Assembly (NCBI GenBank): GCA_037176705.1
Contig: CM073887.1
Location: 56,815,001-56,879,000, forward strand
Reading direction: 5' to 3'
DNA from: Molossus alvarezi
Taxonomy: Eukaryota; Chordata; Mammalia; Chiroptera; Molossidae
Length of the DNA: 64,000 nt
The translations under genes were made by a program, and so were the position numbers. The notes under the pieces were generated by a model. It saw only the letters and a list, made by a program, of their open reading frames with translations, had not been told where the DNA came from and did not search any database. Positions within the stretch are counted from its first letter, which is position 1. Every line of letters begins with the position of its first letter. Below are positions 21,184 through 32,891 of this stretch, piece by piece.

Positions 21184-22590
21184 CTATCTATTTCTTGACG
21201 TTAATTTTGTATCCACGAACATTGCCAAATGTATTTATCAAGTATAGTAGATTTTTGAGGGGGTCTTTAAGGTTTTATATGTATAATATTATGTCATCTG
21301 CAAATAATGACAGTTTCACTTCCTTCTTTCCAGTTTGGATCTCTTTTATTTTTTCTTCATGTCTGATTGCTGTGGTTAAGTCTTCCAGCACTATGTTAAA
21401 TAAGAGTGGTGAAAGTGGGCATCCTTGTCTTGTTCCTTTTCTTAAGGGAAATGCTTTTAATTTTTTTTCCCATTGAGTATGATGTTGGCTGCAGGTCTTT
21501 CATCGATGACCTTTATTATGTCAAGATATGATTTCTCTATTCCCAAATTGCTGAGCACTTTTTTCTCAGAAATGGGTGTTGGATTTTTAAAATGCCTTTT
21601 CAGCATCTATTGATATGATCGTATGTTTTTATCTTTCATTTTGTTTATGTTGTGTATTGCATTTATTGATTTGTGAATATTGTGCCAGCCTTGCGTCCCT
21701 GGGAAATCATACTTGGTCAAGGTGAATAATATTTTTGATGTATTGCTGGATCCAATTTGGCAGTATTTTGTTCAGGATTTTGGCATCTATGTTCAACAGG
21801 GATATTGGCCTGTCATTTTCTTTCTTTGTATTGTCTTTTTCTGGTTTTGGAATTAGAATTATGCTGTCAGAACAGCTTTTGCTGCATCCCATAGTTTTTG
21901 TGTTGTTGTGTGTTCATTTTCATTGGTTTCCAGGAAGTTTTTAATTTCTTCCTTGATCTCCTCAGTAACCCATTCGTTGCTTAATAACATGCTATTTAGC
22001 TTCCATGTGTTTGAATGTCTTTCCATGTTCTTGTTGTAATTGATTTCTAGTTGCATGCCATTGTGATCTGAGAAGATGCTTGATATGATTTCAGTCTTCT
22101 TGAACTTGTACAGACTTAGTTAGTGCCCTAACATGTGGTCTATCTTTCGGAATGTCCCATTTGCACTTGAGAATAATGTGAATTCTGCAATTTTAAGGTG
22201 TAATTCCCTGTAGATATTTATTAAATGCATTTGATCTAGTGCTTCATTTAGAGTCTCTGTTTCCTTGTTAATTTTTTGTCTAGATGATATATCCAGTGAT
22301 TTGAATGGGATGTTGAAGTCCCCTGCTATAATTGTATTTCTGTCTATTTCTCCTTTGAAGTCCTCCAGAAAATTATTAATATATGTTGGTGCTCCTATAT
22401 TGGGTGCATATATGTTTACCAAGGATATATCATCCTGGTGGATAGATTCTTTCTATATTATGTAGTGGCCTTCTATATCTCTAGTTATGGTCTTCATTTT
22501 GAGATCTAATTAACAGATATTAGTATTGCTATCCCAGCTCTCTTTTCCTTTCTCTTTGCTTGAACAATTTTTCCCCCATTTCTTTACTTT

Positions 22591-22754
22591 CTTTCTTTTT
22601 TTAATTTTTTAATTTTGTTTTTTTCAGTCAAATATTCCATTTATTAATTTTAAGGACTTACCTATATATTATACATGTTCTGTATTCCTTTTCTTCATTT
22701 TTTAAACCAGAATACAAGAATCTTTCATTTTTATCTTTAATGTGGAATTATTTT
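22591..22754 (-). other. Putative L1 3'-transduced sequence
   Basis: Non-L1 DNA between the L1 3' end (22755) and the TSD (22590). On the minus strand it carries AATAAA (22645-22640), and an A-rich tail starts about 15 bases further on (from about 22625 down to 22591). This is what read-through of the weak L1 polyadenylation site into a downstream genomic signal would leave. The source locus is unknown. Confidence 0.7.
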
Positions 22755-23191
22755 TTAATTAATTAATTATTGTTACATATGTTTCTCCTTTTTCCCCCAC
22801 TGATTCTCCCCTCCCCCTCCCTTTCTGCCCTTTCCCTAGTTTGTTGTCCATGTCCACTGTTCATGCATATAAGTTCTGTAGTTTATCTCTGAAGTTTGTC
22901 AGTCTAAGGAAAAAATAAATACATTGAACCACATCAAACTTAAAAGCTTCTGCACAGCAAAAAAAAACAATCATCAAAACAAAATGGGATCGCACTATAT
23001 GGGTGAGCATAATTGCCAATGATGCATAAGATAAGGGGTTAATTTCCAAAATATATAGAGTGCTCATACAACTCAACAAAAAAAAAAATTAAAAAATGAA
23101 CACCTCTCCAAAAAAATAGAGAAATGGCAAAGAGATATATGAAGAAATGCTCAACATCACTAATCATCAAAGAGATGCAAATTAAACAACT

Positions 23192-23590
23192 ATGAGGTAT
23201 TACCTCACACCTGTCAGAATGGCCACCACCAACAAATCATCAAACAACAAGTTTTGGCAAGGGTGTGGACAAAAGGGGACTCTATTACACTGCTTGTGGG
23301 AATGCAAACTGGTGCAGCCACTGTGGAAAACACTATGGCTTTACCTCCAAAAATTCAAAATTGAACTGTTATTTGACCCAGTAATCCCACTTCTAGAAAT
23401 ATACCCTAAGAAACCTGAAACAACCATCAGAAAGAATATATGTATCCCTATGTTCATAGCAGTACTATTTACAATAGCTAAGATGTGGAAACAACCCAAG
23501 TGTCCATCAGTAAATGAGTGGATTAAAAAGCTATGGTACATGTACACAATGGAATACTATGCAGCTGTAAGAAAGATCTCTTATCTTTAG
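23192..23590 (+). pseudogene. Inverted ORF2 C-terminal fragment
   Basis: A 132-codon open piece of the ORF2 C-terminus in the inverted part of the insertion. It includes the Cys-rich region ('[20 protein letters not shown]') and the '[14 protein letters not shown]' end. It is a dead fragment left by twin priming. Confidence 0.8.
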
Positions 23591-23970
23591 AGATGGCATG
23601 GAAAGTCCTGGAGAGTATTATTTTAAGTGAAACAACCAAGCAGAGAAAGACAAATATCACATGATCTCACTTATTTGTGGAATATAATGAACTAAACAAA
23701 CTGCTGAACAAAATTAACCCAGAGACATAGAGGTGGGGTACAGACTGACAAGCCATCACTTTACTTTAAACCTATGTGAGTCTTTGTTGTGAGGTGGGTC
23801 TCTTGTAAACAACAGATATGTGAGCCATGCTTTCTTATGCAGTCAGCTACTCTGTGTCTTTTTATTGGAGCATTCAAAGCATTTACATTTAAGGTGATTA
23901 TTGATGTGTACTTATTGATTGCCATTTTTGTTTAGTGTGGTTCTATTTTTCTTCCTATTTCTTCTACTAA

Positions 23971-24849
23971 TTACAGCAGTCCATTTAGAATATCCTGCAG
24001 TGCTGGTTTGGTGCTAATATATTCCTGTAGGCTTTTTTATTTTTGTCTGGGAAGCTCTTTATTTGACCTTCTATTTTGAGTGATAGCCTTGTGGATAGAG
24101 TAGTCTTGGATTCATATCCTTCTATTTCATGACCTTGATTACTTCATGCCATTACCTTCTGGCCCATAGTGTTTCTGTTGAGAAGTCAGATGATAGCCTT
24201 ATGGGGGTTCCTTTGTAGTAACTTGTTGCTTATCTCTTGCTGCCTTTAGGCTTCTCTCTTTGTCTTTAATTTGGGGCATTTTAATTTTTTATCTAGGTGT
24301 GGGCCTGTTTGGGTTCTTCTTACTTGGGGCTCTGTGTTTCTTGAAGTTAAATGCCTTCTTCCTTCACCAAGTTAGGAAAGTTTTCTGTCACTATTTCTTC
24401 AAATATATTCTCCAACCCTTGCTCATTTTCTTCTTCTTCGGGTACTCCTATGATGCAAATGTTATTATGTTTCCTGTTGTTCCACAGTTCTCTTAAGTGT
24501 TCTCTCTTTTTGGTAATTTATTTTTTCCTTTTGGTTTTCTGATAGGTTGATATTTTCTACCCTCTCTTCTAATTCACTGATTCGGTCCTTGGCTTCCTCT
24601 ACTCTGCTGTTAATCCTTCCAATGAGTTCTTTATTCCTGCTATGACATTATTCATTTCCACTTGGTTGGTTTACAATATTTCTATATTTTTACTCATGGT
24701 GCTGATGTCCTTACTCATGCTGTTGAGCTTCCTCAAGACCATTGCTCTGAACTCTACTTCTGATAACTTGCTTAACTGCATTTCATTTATCTCATCTTTG
24801 GTAGAGTTCTCTTGATTTTCTTTTGGAATTTGTTCCTTTGTTTCATCAT
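23971..24849 (-). pseudogene. L1-C ORF1, broken
   Basis: The position matches ORF1 between the ORF2 start and the 5'UTR: minus-strand stop TAA at 23973-23971, start ATG (reading 'atgatgaaacaaag') at 24849-24847. The coiled-coil and RRM text is recognisable, but short frames and stops dominate. Not functional. Confidence 0.75.
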
Positions 24850-25678
24850 TTTGGCTCTCTCAGTAAATTTTGAAGCCTGCCATTTTTTTCCAGTGGGTGT
24901 TGGTGTTCTGCTGTTTGGGGCTCCCTCTATGGGGTTTGGATGAGTGTGGGAGGACCTGCATTAAACACCACTGTCAAATCTTACTTTCCTGGTTAGATTT
25001 GCAAGCCCAGGAAAGATTTAGTTATCCTTTAGCTTTTTGCCTGGAGGCTATTAGTCTCAGTTACTCAGGGTTATGGGTCATAGCCCTCAGGTGTTCTGCG
25101 TAAGAGGATTTGCAGAGGGTGGGGTAGATGCTGGTTGTTAATGAGCCTCAGTTTGCATTTTTTGGCTCACCTGTGTGGAATTAAATTTCTGAGGGAGAGC
25201 CTGCTGCTCTTCCCCACAGGTATGAGAGGAGCAAGCTGGCCACTGTTCTGTGTGGCTGGGAAGAAGCAAGCTGGCCACTGTCCTTTGTGTCCATGACTTA
25301 GCAAAACTCTAAGCCACCTTCAAATCTGGGTGTTTTCATAGAGTTTCAGTCCTGTCCACCCCCTCTCTGCCAGAGCCCACATTGAATGGCTTTAGCCAAT
25401 CTAGTGCTCTGTCCTTGCCCTCTGGTGCTGTGGAACTGGCTTGCAATTTTAACCCTGAGGGCACTGCTCACTGCTAAGACCACTGATGTTTATGGGCTCC
25501 CAGCCTGCCACCCTCTCTCACCTCCAAAGATTTTATCACTGTTCCTGGTTATATGGTTCTCTCCTAGTGCTTTTCTGTTGCTTTTTTTTCAATGATTTGT
25601 TTTTATGTTAGTTGTAATTTCCATTTGGTCCTTGGAGAGCATCTGTGTAGCTTCCATTTACTTTGCCGCCATTTTCCC
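24850..25678 (-). promoter_or_regulatory. L1-C 5'UTR (older type)
   Basis: Minus-strand 5'UTR homologous to those at 35295-36140 and 55314-56157, ending at the terminal 'gccgccattttccc' (25665-25678). The 19-bp repeat block is nearly absent here. Confidence 0.7.
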
Positions 25679-25689
25679 TTGTGTCTACT

Positions 25690-26649
25690 TCCTCCTTTTT
25701 TAATTTGGATGCCTTTTGTTTTTTTCTTCCCATCTGATCACTGTGGATAGAACTTTCAGTAATTTATTGAATGAGAAGGGTGAAAGTGGACATTCCTGTC
25801 TTGTTCCCATTCTTTGAGAAAAGATGTAAAGTTTTGGGCATTTAGTATGAGATTGACTGTAAGATTTTTATATATGCTCTTTATTATGTGGTGGTGTCAT
25901 TCCTCTATTTCCAGTTTGCTGAGAGCTTTTATCAAAAATGGGTGCTGGATTTTATCAAATGCTTTTTCGGCATGCATTCATATAATCATGTGATTTTGAT
26001 TCTTCATTTTGTTTATGTGGTGTATCACATATATTGATGGGCAGATATTGTGCCAGTCTTGCATCCCTGGAATAAATCTAACTTGGTCATGGTGTATGAT
26101 CTCTTTAATGTATGCTGAGTCCAACTTGCTAATATTTAGTTGAGGATCTTAGCATCTAAATTCATCAAAAATATTGGTCTATAATTTTCTTGCTTTGTTG
26201 TTTCTTTATCTAGTTTTGGAAGTAGGATGATGCTGGCCTCATAAAAAGAGTGGAAAATTTTTCCTCCTCTTGAATTTTTTGGGTAGTCTGAGGCGAATAT
26301 GTGTTCTTACTTTCTTGAATGTTTGGTAAAATTTACCTGTGTAGTAATCTGGTCCAGTATTTTTGTTTGCTGAGAGTTTTTTTCTTTTTTCTTTTCCTTT
26401 TTTTTAATTACTACTTCCATTTTATTAGTTGTTATCTGTTTATTCATGTTTTCTGATTCTTTGTGGTTTGACTTTGGAAAATCATAAGTTTCTAGGAATT
26501 TGTCCATTTTTCCCAGACTGTCCAATTTGTTTCTATATAGCTGTTCATGTTAATTTCATTAAATTCTTTGTATTTTTGTGAAGTCAATTGTTACTTTTCC
26601 TCTTTTATTTCTATTTTATTTATTTGGGTCCTCTTGCTTTTTACCAATT
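25690..26649 (-). mobile_element. L1-D: oldest L1 (minus), RT segment, first part
   Basis: Strongly diverged minus-strand ORF2 covering the RT region ('aatgggtgctggattttatc', 'ttgcatccctggaataaatc' blocks). It breaks at 'gggtcctcttgctttttacc' and resumes at about 36141 with 'cctctctttgtttcttgatg', the next consensus bases, so L1-E (26650-36140) is inserted in it. A 72-aa frame at 26525-26307 is a decayed piece of RT. Confidence 0.8.
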
Positions 26650-26850
26650 TTTCTTGATTTATTTTTGTTACAAATGTTTCTATTTTTCCCCCTAGACACC
26701 CTCCTCCCCATCCCATGCCCCCCTTGCCCCAGCAAATTTGTCTACATCCACTGGTTATGCATACATGCATATAAGCTCTTTGGCTTATCTCATCCATTCC
26801 ACCTGTCCCCTCTTCTGAGCTCTGTCAGTCTGAACCATACTCCTTTCTAT

Positions 26851-27067
26851 TTTTTTAACCTCTCCTAAAGACATTTTAGCATTTATCTTCAGGAAAAGTG
26901 GGAGAGAGTGCGGGGGAGAGAGACACATCAAGTAATTGCCACCCACAAGACCAAACCAGGACCTGGGACAAACTGCAGCCAAGGTACATGCCCTTAGCGG
27001 GAACCAAACCCAGGCCTCTCTGGTCCACAGGTCAATACTCTAACCACTGAGCAAAACTGGCCATCAT
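26851..27067 (-). mobile_element. Ves-type SINE in L1-E 3'UTR
   Basis: Minus-strand SINE with a diverged tail ('aacctctcctaaagacattt'), a shortened middle and a tRNA head with B-box text 'ggaaccaaacc'. TSD about 16-18 bp: 26833-26850 (aaccatactcctttctat) and 27068-27084 (aaccatacttcttctat). The host L1 text continues across the pair. Confidence 0.92.
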
Positions 27068-27913
27068 AACCATACTTCTTCTATATCTCTGGGTCTATTT
27101 TGTTCACCAGCTTATTTTGTTTATTATATTCCACAAATAAGTGAGATTATGTGGTATTTGTCTTTCTCTGAATGGCTTATTTCGCTTAGCATAATGCTCT
27201 CCAGGTCTCACCATGTTGTCTCAGTTAATAAAAGATCTTTCTTTCTTAGAGCTGCATAGTATTCTATTGTGTATATGTACCACAGGTTTTTTATCTACCC
27301 ATCTACTGATAAGCCATGGGCTATTTTCAGATATTAGCAATAATAAATAGTGGTGCCATGAACATAGGGATAAATATATTCTTTCTGATTGGTGTTAGGG
27401 TATATTCCTAGAAGTGGGATCACTGGGTCAAATGGCAGATCGATTTTGAATTTTTTGAGGAAACACCATATTGTTTTCTGTAGTGGCTGCACGAGTCTGC
27501 ATTCCCAACAGCAGTGTACTAGAGGCCCGTTTTCTCCACACCCTCGCCAACACTTGTTGTTTGATGATTTGTTGATGGCAACCATTCTGGCAGGTGTGAT
27601 GCGACACCTCATAGTTGTTTTAATTTGCATCTTGACATTAAGCATTTTTTAAAATATTTCTCTTGGCCATTTGTACGTCTTTTTTCGAGAAGTGTCTTAT
27701 TTAGGTCCTCTGCCCCTTTTTTAATTGGGCTCTTTGTCTTCCTTTTGTTGCGTTGTATGAGCACTCTATATATTGTGGAAATTAACCCTTTATTTGATGT
27801 ATTGTTGGCAATTATACTCTTCCATATAGTAGGTTCCCTTTTCATTTTGATGATTGTTTCTTTTGCTGTACTGAAGCTTTTTAGATTGATGTAGTGCCAT
27901 GTGTTCATTTTTT

Positions 27914-27984
27914 TTTTTTTATCCTCACCCGAGGACATTTTTTTTATTTTTTGTTCAGATAGAGTGGGAGGGGGGAGAGAGAGA

Positions 27985-28036
<52 letters not shown>

Positions 28037-28197
28037 CATTGACATGACAGGAACACATCAAGTGGTTGCCACCCACACAACCCAACCAGGGCTGAGGACA
28101 AACTGGAACTGAGGTACATGCCCTTAGTGGGAAACAAACCCGGGTCTCTCTGAACCATAGGCCAATGCTCTAACCGCTGAGCCAAACCAGCAAGGGC
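27914..28197 (-). mobile_element. Ves-type SINE with long (GA)n in L1-E
   Basis: Minus-strand SINE: T-run, 'cctcacccgaggacattttt', a (GA)n tract of about 60 bp at 27973-28032, then a tRNA head ending near 'gccaaaccagcaaggg'. The 17-bp TSD (ccatgtgttcatttttt) is at 27897-27913 and 28198-28214, a perfect match. Confidence 0.95.
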
Positions 28198-30291
28198 CCA
28201 TGTGTTCATTTTTTACTTTGTTTCTCTTGCATTAGGCATTAAGTCAGTGAAAATTCTGCTGTATATGAAATCTGAAACTTTGTTATTTACATTTTCTTAT
28301 GAGATTTTATGGATTCATGAGTCACATTAAGTCTTTTATCCATTTTGAGTTTATTCTTGTTTATGGTGTAAGTTGATGGTCTAGTTTCTTTTTCTTTCCT
28401 TTTTTTGCATGTAGCTGTCCAATTTTTCCGACACCATTTATTGAAGAGCCAGTCTTTTCTAAATTGTGTGCTCTTGCCACCTTTGTTAAATATTAATTGA
28501 GCATGATGTCTTGTGGCAAGTCCCGACTTCTCTGTTCTGCTCCATGAATTTATATGTCTGTTCTTGTACCAGGACCAGGCTGTTTTGATAACAATTATTT
28601 TGTAGTATAACCTGATATCCAGTTTTGTGATCCTTTCTACTTTGTTAGTTTTCAAGATTGCTGTGGCTATTCGGGTTCTTTTTTTGTTGTTGTTCCATAT
28701 AAACTATTGAGTCTGTGTTCTTAATAGGTCCTTAATAGGTCCTTAACTTCTTTTGCTCAGTTTATTTTGAGGTATCTTAATTTTTTTGGCCAAAATAGTA
28801 AATGGGATGATTTTTTTAAAGTTTCTCTTTCTGTGAGTTCATTATTGGTGTATAAAAATGCCATTGATTTCTTGGTGATAATTATGTGTCTTGCTACCTT
28901 TCCAAATTCTTTTATTAAATATAGCAGGTTTTTGATGGAGTCTTTAACGTTTTCTATGTATAGTATCATATCATCTGCAAAAAATGACAGTTTCACTTTC
29001 TGTTTTCCAATTTAAATCCATTTTATTTTTTTCTTCATGTCTAATTGCTGTGGCTAAGACTTTCAGTACTACATTAAATAAAAGTGGCATCCCTATCTTG
29101 TTCCTGTTCTTAAGGAAAATGGTTATAGTTTTTGCCCATTGAGTATATTTGCTGTAGATTCCTCATTTATGGCCTTTATTATGTCAGCTTATGATCCCTC
29201 TGTTCCCAAATTGCTGAGTGTTTTTATCAGAAATGGGTGCTGAATTTTGTGGAATACTATTTCAGCACCTATTGAAATGGTCATATGGTTTTGATCTTTC
29301 ATTTTGTTCATGTGGTCTATCACATTTACTGATTTGAGAATATTGTACCTGCCTTGAATCCCTGGAATGAATACCACTTGGTCATAGTGAATAATTTTTT
29401 TATGTATTGCTGGATCTTATTTGTTAATATTTTTTTAAGAATTTTGAGATCTATACTCATCAGGGATATTGGCCTGTAGTTTTCTTTCTTTGTGGTGTCT
29501 ATATCTGGTTTTAAAATTAGAATTACACTGGCCTCATAAAACGAGTTTGGAAGTCTTCCTACTTCTTGAATATTTTGGAATAGTTCAAGGAGAATGGTTG
29601 TTGGTTGTTCTTTGAATGTTTGGAAAAAATCCTCCTTGAAGCCATCCAAGCCTAGGCTTTTGTTTGCTGGATGAGTCATGATTACAACTTCAATTTCATA
29701 CCTGTTATTGGTCCAGTTCTCTATTATGTTCAAGTTTTTTATCTCTTCCTGGTTCAGTTTTGGGAGACTATGTGTTTCTAGAAATTTGTCCATTTTGCTT
29801 AGATTGTCTAATTTGTTGCCATATAACAGTTTATAATATTTGTTAGCAATCCTTTGTATTTCTGTGCTGTCAGTTGTTACTTCTCTTTTATTACTGATTT
29901 TGTTTATTTGGGTCCTCTCTCTTTGTTTCTTGGTGAGTCTAGCTAAGGATCCACGTATCTTGTTTATCTTTTTAAAGAACCACTTCTTTGTTTCTTTGAT
30001 CTTTTGAATAGGTTTTTTACATTTTTTTTTTTTTTTGGTTTTCTGTTTTTTATTTTAATTAATTAATTAATTTTTGTTACAGATGTTTCTCCTTTTTCCC
30101 CCACTGATTCCCTCCTCCGCCTCCCTCCCCACCCTGTCCCCCACTTTGTTGTCTATGTCCATTGTGCATGGATACATGCATAGAAGTTCTGTGATTTATT
30201 TATTTCCCCCACCCCCTCTTCTGGGGATTATCAGTCTGTACCTCATTTTCACATCTCTGGAACTACCCCATTCCTCAGACTGTTATGTTCA

Positions 30292-32137
30292 TTACATTAC
30301 ACAAATAAGTGAGATCATATGATACATGTCTTTCTCTATTTGGCTTGTTTCACTTAAAATAATACTTTCCAGGTCCCTCCATGTCATCTCAAAGGATAAG
30401 AGATCTTTCTTTCTTACAGCTGCATAGTACTCCATTGTGTATATGTACCACAGCTTTTTTATCCATTCATCTACTGATGTATATTTGGGCTTTTTCCAGA
30501 TCTTAGCTATTGTAAATAATGCTGCTACAAACATGGGGGTACATATATTCTTTCTGATTGGTGTTTTAGGCTTCTTAGGGTATATTCCTAGAAGTAAGAT
30601 CACTGGGTCAAATGGCAGTTCAATTTTTAATTTTTTGAGGTAACACCATATTGTTTTCCATAATGGCTGCACCATTCTGCATTCCCACCAGCAGTGTGCT
30701 AGAGTCCCCTTTTCTCCACACCTTCATCAACACTTGTTGTTTGATGATTTGTTGATGGCGGTCATTCTGACAGGTGTGAGGTGATATCTCATCGTTGTTT
30801 TAATTTGCATCTCACTTGATTAGTAATGTTGAGCATTTCTTCATATGTCTCTTGGCTATTTGTATGTCCTGTTTGGAGAGGTGTCAATTTAATTCCTCTG
30901 CCCATTTTGTAATTGGGTTCTTTGTCTTCCTTTTGTTGAGTTGTATGAGCACTCTATATATTTTGGACATTAATCCCTTATCTGATGTATTATTGCCAAT
31001 TATGCTTTCCCATAGAGTGGGTTGCCTTTCCATTTTGGTGGTTGTTTCCTTTGCTGTGCAGAAGCTTTTGAGTTTTATGTAGTCCCATGTGTTCATTTTC
31101 TCCTTTCTTTTTGTTGTCTTTAGTGATGTATCAGTGAAAATTCTGCTGTGTATGATGTATGAAATTTTATTGCCTACATTTTCTTCTAGGATTTTTATGA
31201 ACTCATGATTCACATTTAAGTCTTTATCTATTTTAAGTTTAGCTGTCCGATTTTCCCAACACCATTTATTAAAGAGGCTGTATTTACTCCACTGTATGGT
31301 CTTGCCACCATTGTCAAATATTAATTGAGCATATTGCCTTGGGTCCATTTCTGGGTTCTCTGTTCTGTTTTAGTGGTTTATATGCTTGTTCTTGTGCCAG
31401 TACCAGGCTGTTTTGATTACAGTGGCTTTGTAGTATAAACTGAAATCTGGTAATGTGATCCCTCCAACTTTGTTCTTCTTTTTCAAGATTGCTGTGGCTA
31501 GTCTGGGTCTTTTTTAATACCATATGAACTTTTGAAGTATTCGTTCTAGTTCTGTGAAGTATGTTGTTTATATTTTGATGGGTATTGCATTGAATCTATA
31601 GATTCCTCTAGGTAGTATGAACATTTAATGATGTTAATTCTTCCAATTCATGTACAAGGTATGTGCTTCCACTTTTTTATATCTTCCTCTATTTTGTATT
31701 TCAATGTCCTGTAGTTTTCTGTGAATAGGTCCTTTCTTTCTTTGGTTAAGTTTATTCCTAGGTATCTTATTTTTTTTCTGCTATGGTAAATGGGATTGGT
31801 TTTTTTGTTTCTTTTTCTGTGTGTTCATCATTGGTGTATAAGAGCGCCATTAATTTCTTGATGTTAATTTTGTATCCTGCTACTTTGCCAAATTCATTTC
31901 AGTCTAGTAAATTTCTTTTTTTTCTTTTGTGCTACATGCCCCCAGCAGAAACCAAACCTGGACTCTCTGGTTCACAGACTGACACTCCACCCCAGTGCAA
32001 GTCTAGTAAATTTTTGATGGATTATTTGGAGTTTACTACATATGGTATCATGTCATCTGTGAATAATGACAGTTTCACTTCCTTCATTCCAATTTGGATC
32101 CCTTTTATTTTATTTTCTTCTCTGATTGCTGTGGCTA
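30292..32137 (-). pseudogene. L1-F ORF2 C-terminal part
   Basis: Open minus-strand pieces at 30675-30292 (C-terminal end with '[20 protein letters not shown]'), 31348-30884 and 31523-31314. Broken by frameshifts, a deletion and the SINE. Remnant only. Confidence 0.8.
31915..31999 (-). mobile_element. Minimal 85-bp SINE insertion (tRNA-head half only)
   Basis: A T-rich run (31915-31930) joined directly to 'gctacatgcccccagcagaa' and the diverged tRNA head of the Ves family, without the GA tract and tail block. It is bounded by a perfect 14-bp TSD, agtctagtaaattt, at 31901-31914 and 32000-32013, inside L1-F. The TSD shows the short form itself was inserted, not trimmed later. Confidence 0.88.
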
Positions 32138-32140
32138 AGA

Positions 32141-32891
32141 CTTTGACAATCTAAGGAAAATGGACAAATTTCTAGAAACGCGTAGTCTCCCAAAATTGAA
32201 CCAGGAAGAGATAAAAACCTTGAACAGACCAATAACAACAAAAGGAATTGAGGATGTAATCAAGACTCTCCCAGCTAACAAAAGCCCAGGCCCAGATGGC
32301 TTCATGGGGAAATTATACTAAACATTCAAATAAGAACTGATACCTATTCTACTTAAACTATTTCAAAAAATTGAAGAAGAAAGACTTCCAAACTCGTTTT
32401 ATGAGGCCAGCATAATTCTAATTCCAAAACCGGAAAAAGACACTACAAAGAAAGAAAACTACAGGCCAATATCCCTGATGAACATAGATGCCAAAATCCT
32501 AAACGAATGACTAGCAAATCATATCTAGTAATACATCAAAAAAATTATTCACCATGACCAAGTGGGATTCATCCCAGGGGTGCAAGGCTGGTACATTATT
32601 TGCAAAGTAATAAATGTGATACACCACATAAACAAAATGAAAGATAAAAATCATATAATCATATCAATAGATGCTGAAAAAGCATTTGACAAAATCCAGC
32701 ACCCATTTCTGATAACAATGCTCAGCAATGTGGGAATAGAAGGATCATATCTCGACATAATAAAGGCCATGTATGAATTACCTACAGCCAACATCATACT
32801 CAATGGGCAAAAACTAAAAGCATTTCTTTTATGAACAGGAATAAGACAAGGATGCCCACTTTTGCCACTCTTATTTAACATAGTGCTGGAA
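32141..32891 (+). pseudogene. L1-F inverted ORF2 (RT) fragment
   Basis: Plus-strand ORF2 text from the 'MDKFLETRSLPKL' region to 'LFNIVLEV'. The longest open piece is 32562-32834, with '[20 protein letters not shown]'. An RT remnant in the inverted arm; non-functional. Confidence 0.82.

Larger units (their letters stand above)
22591..23752 (-). mobile_element. L1 insertion with 5' inversion and 3' transduced flank
   Basis: Inserted in L1-C and bounded by TSDs 22576-22590 (ccatttctttacttt) and 23753-23767 (ccatcactttacttt), 13 of 15 identical. Read on the minus strand it has an inverted ORF2/3'UTR part (23752-22906, so plus-strand text), then the remaining 3'UTR in proper orientation (about 22905-22755), then about 130 bp of non-L1 sequence, then an A-rich tail. 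The inversion joint shares the ~10-bp 'agactgacaa', a microhomology typical of twin priming. The extra 3' sequence fits a 3' transduction. Confidence 0.88.
21186..23925 (-). pseudogene. L1-C ORF2 remnant, interrupted
   Basis: The start ATG lies at 23925-23923 on the minus strand. Endonuclease text ('[12 protein letters not shown]', 'GDFNIPFKSLD') is open in 22422-22120. RT text is open in 22056-21859 and 21892-21707. Stops, frameshifts, the deletion near 21867 and the insertion at 22591-23752 make it non-functional. Confidence 0.8.
21186..25678 (-). mobile_element. L1-C: older L1 (minus), 5'UTR to mid-ORF2
   Basis: Runs on the minus strand from a 5'UTR start at about 25678 ('gccgccattttccc' reversed) through ORF1 and the N-terminal two-thirds of ORF2, ending at 21186. 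It is interrupted at 22591-23752 by a younger L1 insertion with a TSD. ORF2 has an internal loss of about 700 bp at about 21867, where 'attagaattatgctg' joins 'tcagaacagcttttgc'. It appears to be inserted in the still older L1-D, which resumes at about 25690. Confidence 0.85.
30019..32891 (-). mobile_element. L1-F: L1 with 5' inversion inside L1-E
   Basis: 30019-32137 is minus-strand L1 from the A tail and 3'UTR to ORF2 at 'gctgtggctaagac'. 32141-32891 is plus-strand ORF2 from 'gacaatctaaggaaaatgga' to 'aacatagtgctggaag'. In the consensus 'tagtgctggaag' and 'tcttagccacagc' are adjacent, so the two arms meet with essentially no loss: a clean twin-priming product. The flanks share 'gtttttt' (30012-30018 and 32892-32898) as a probable short TSD. 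The minus arm has a ~50-bp deletion at about 31240 and a tiny SINE at 31915. Confidence 0.93.
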
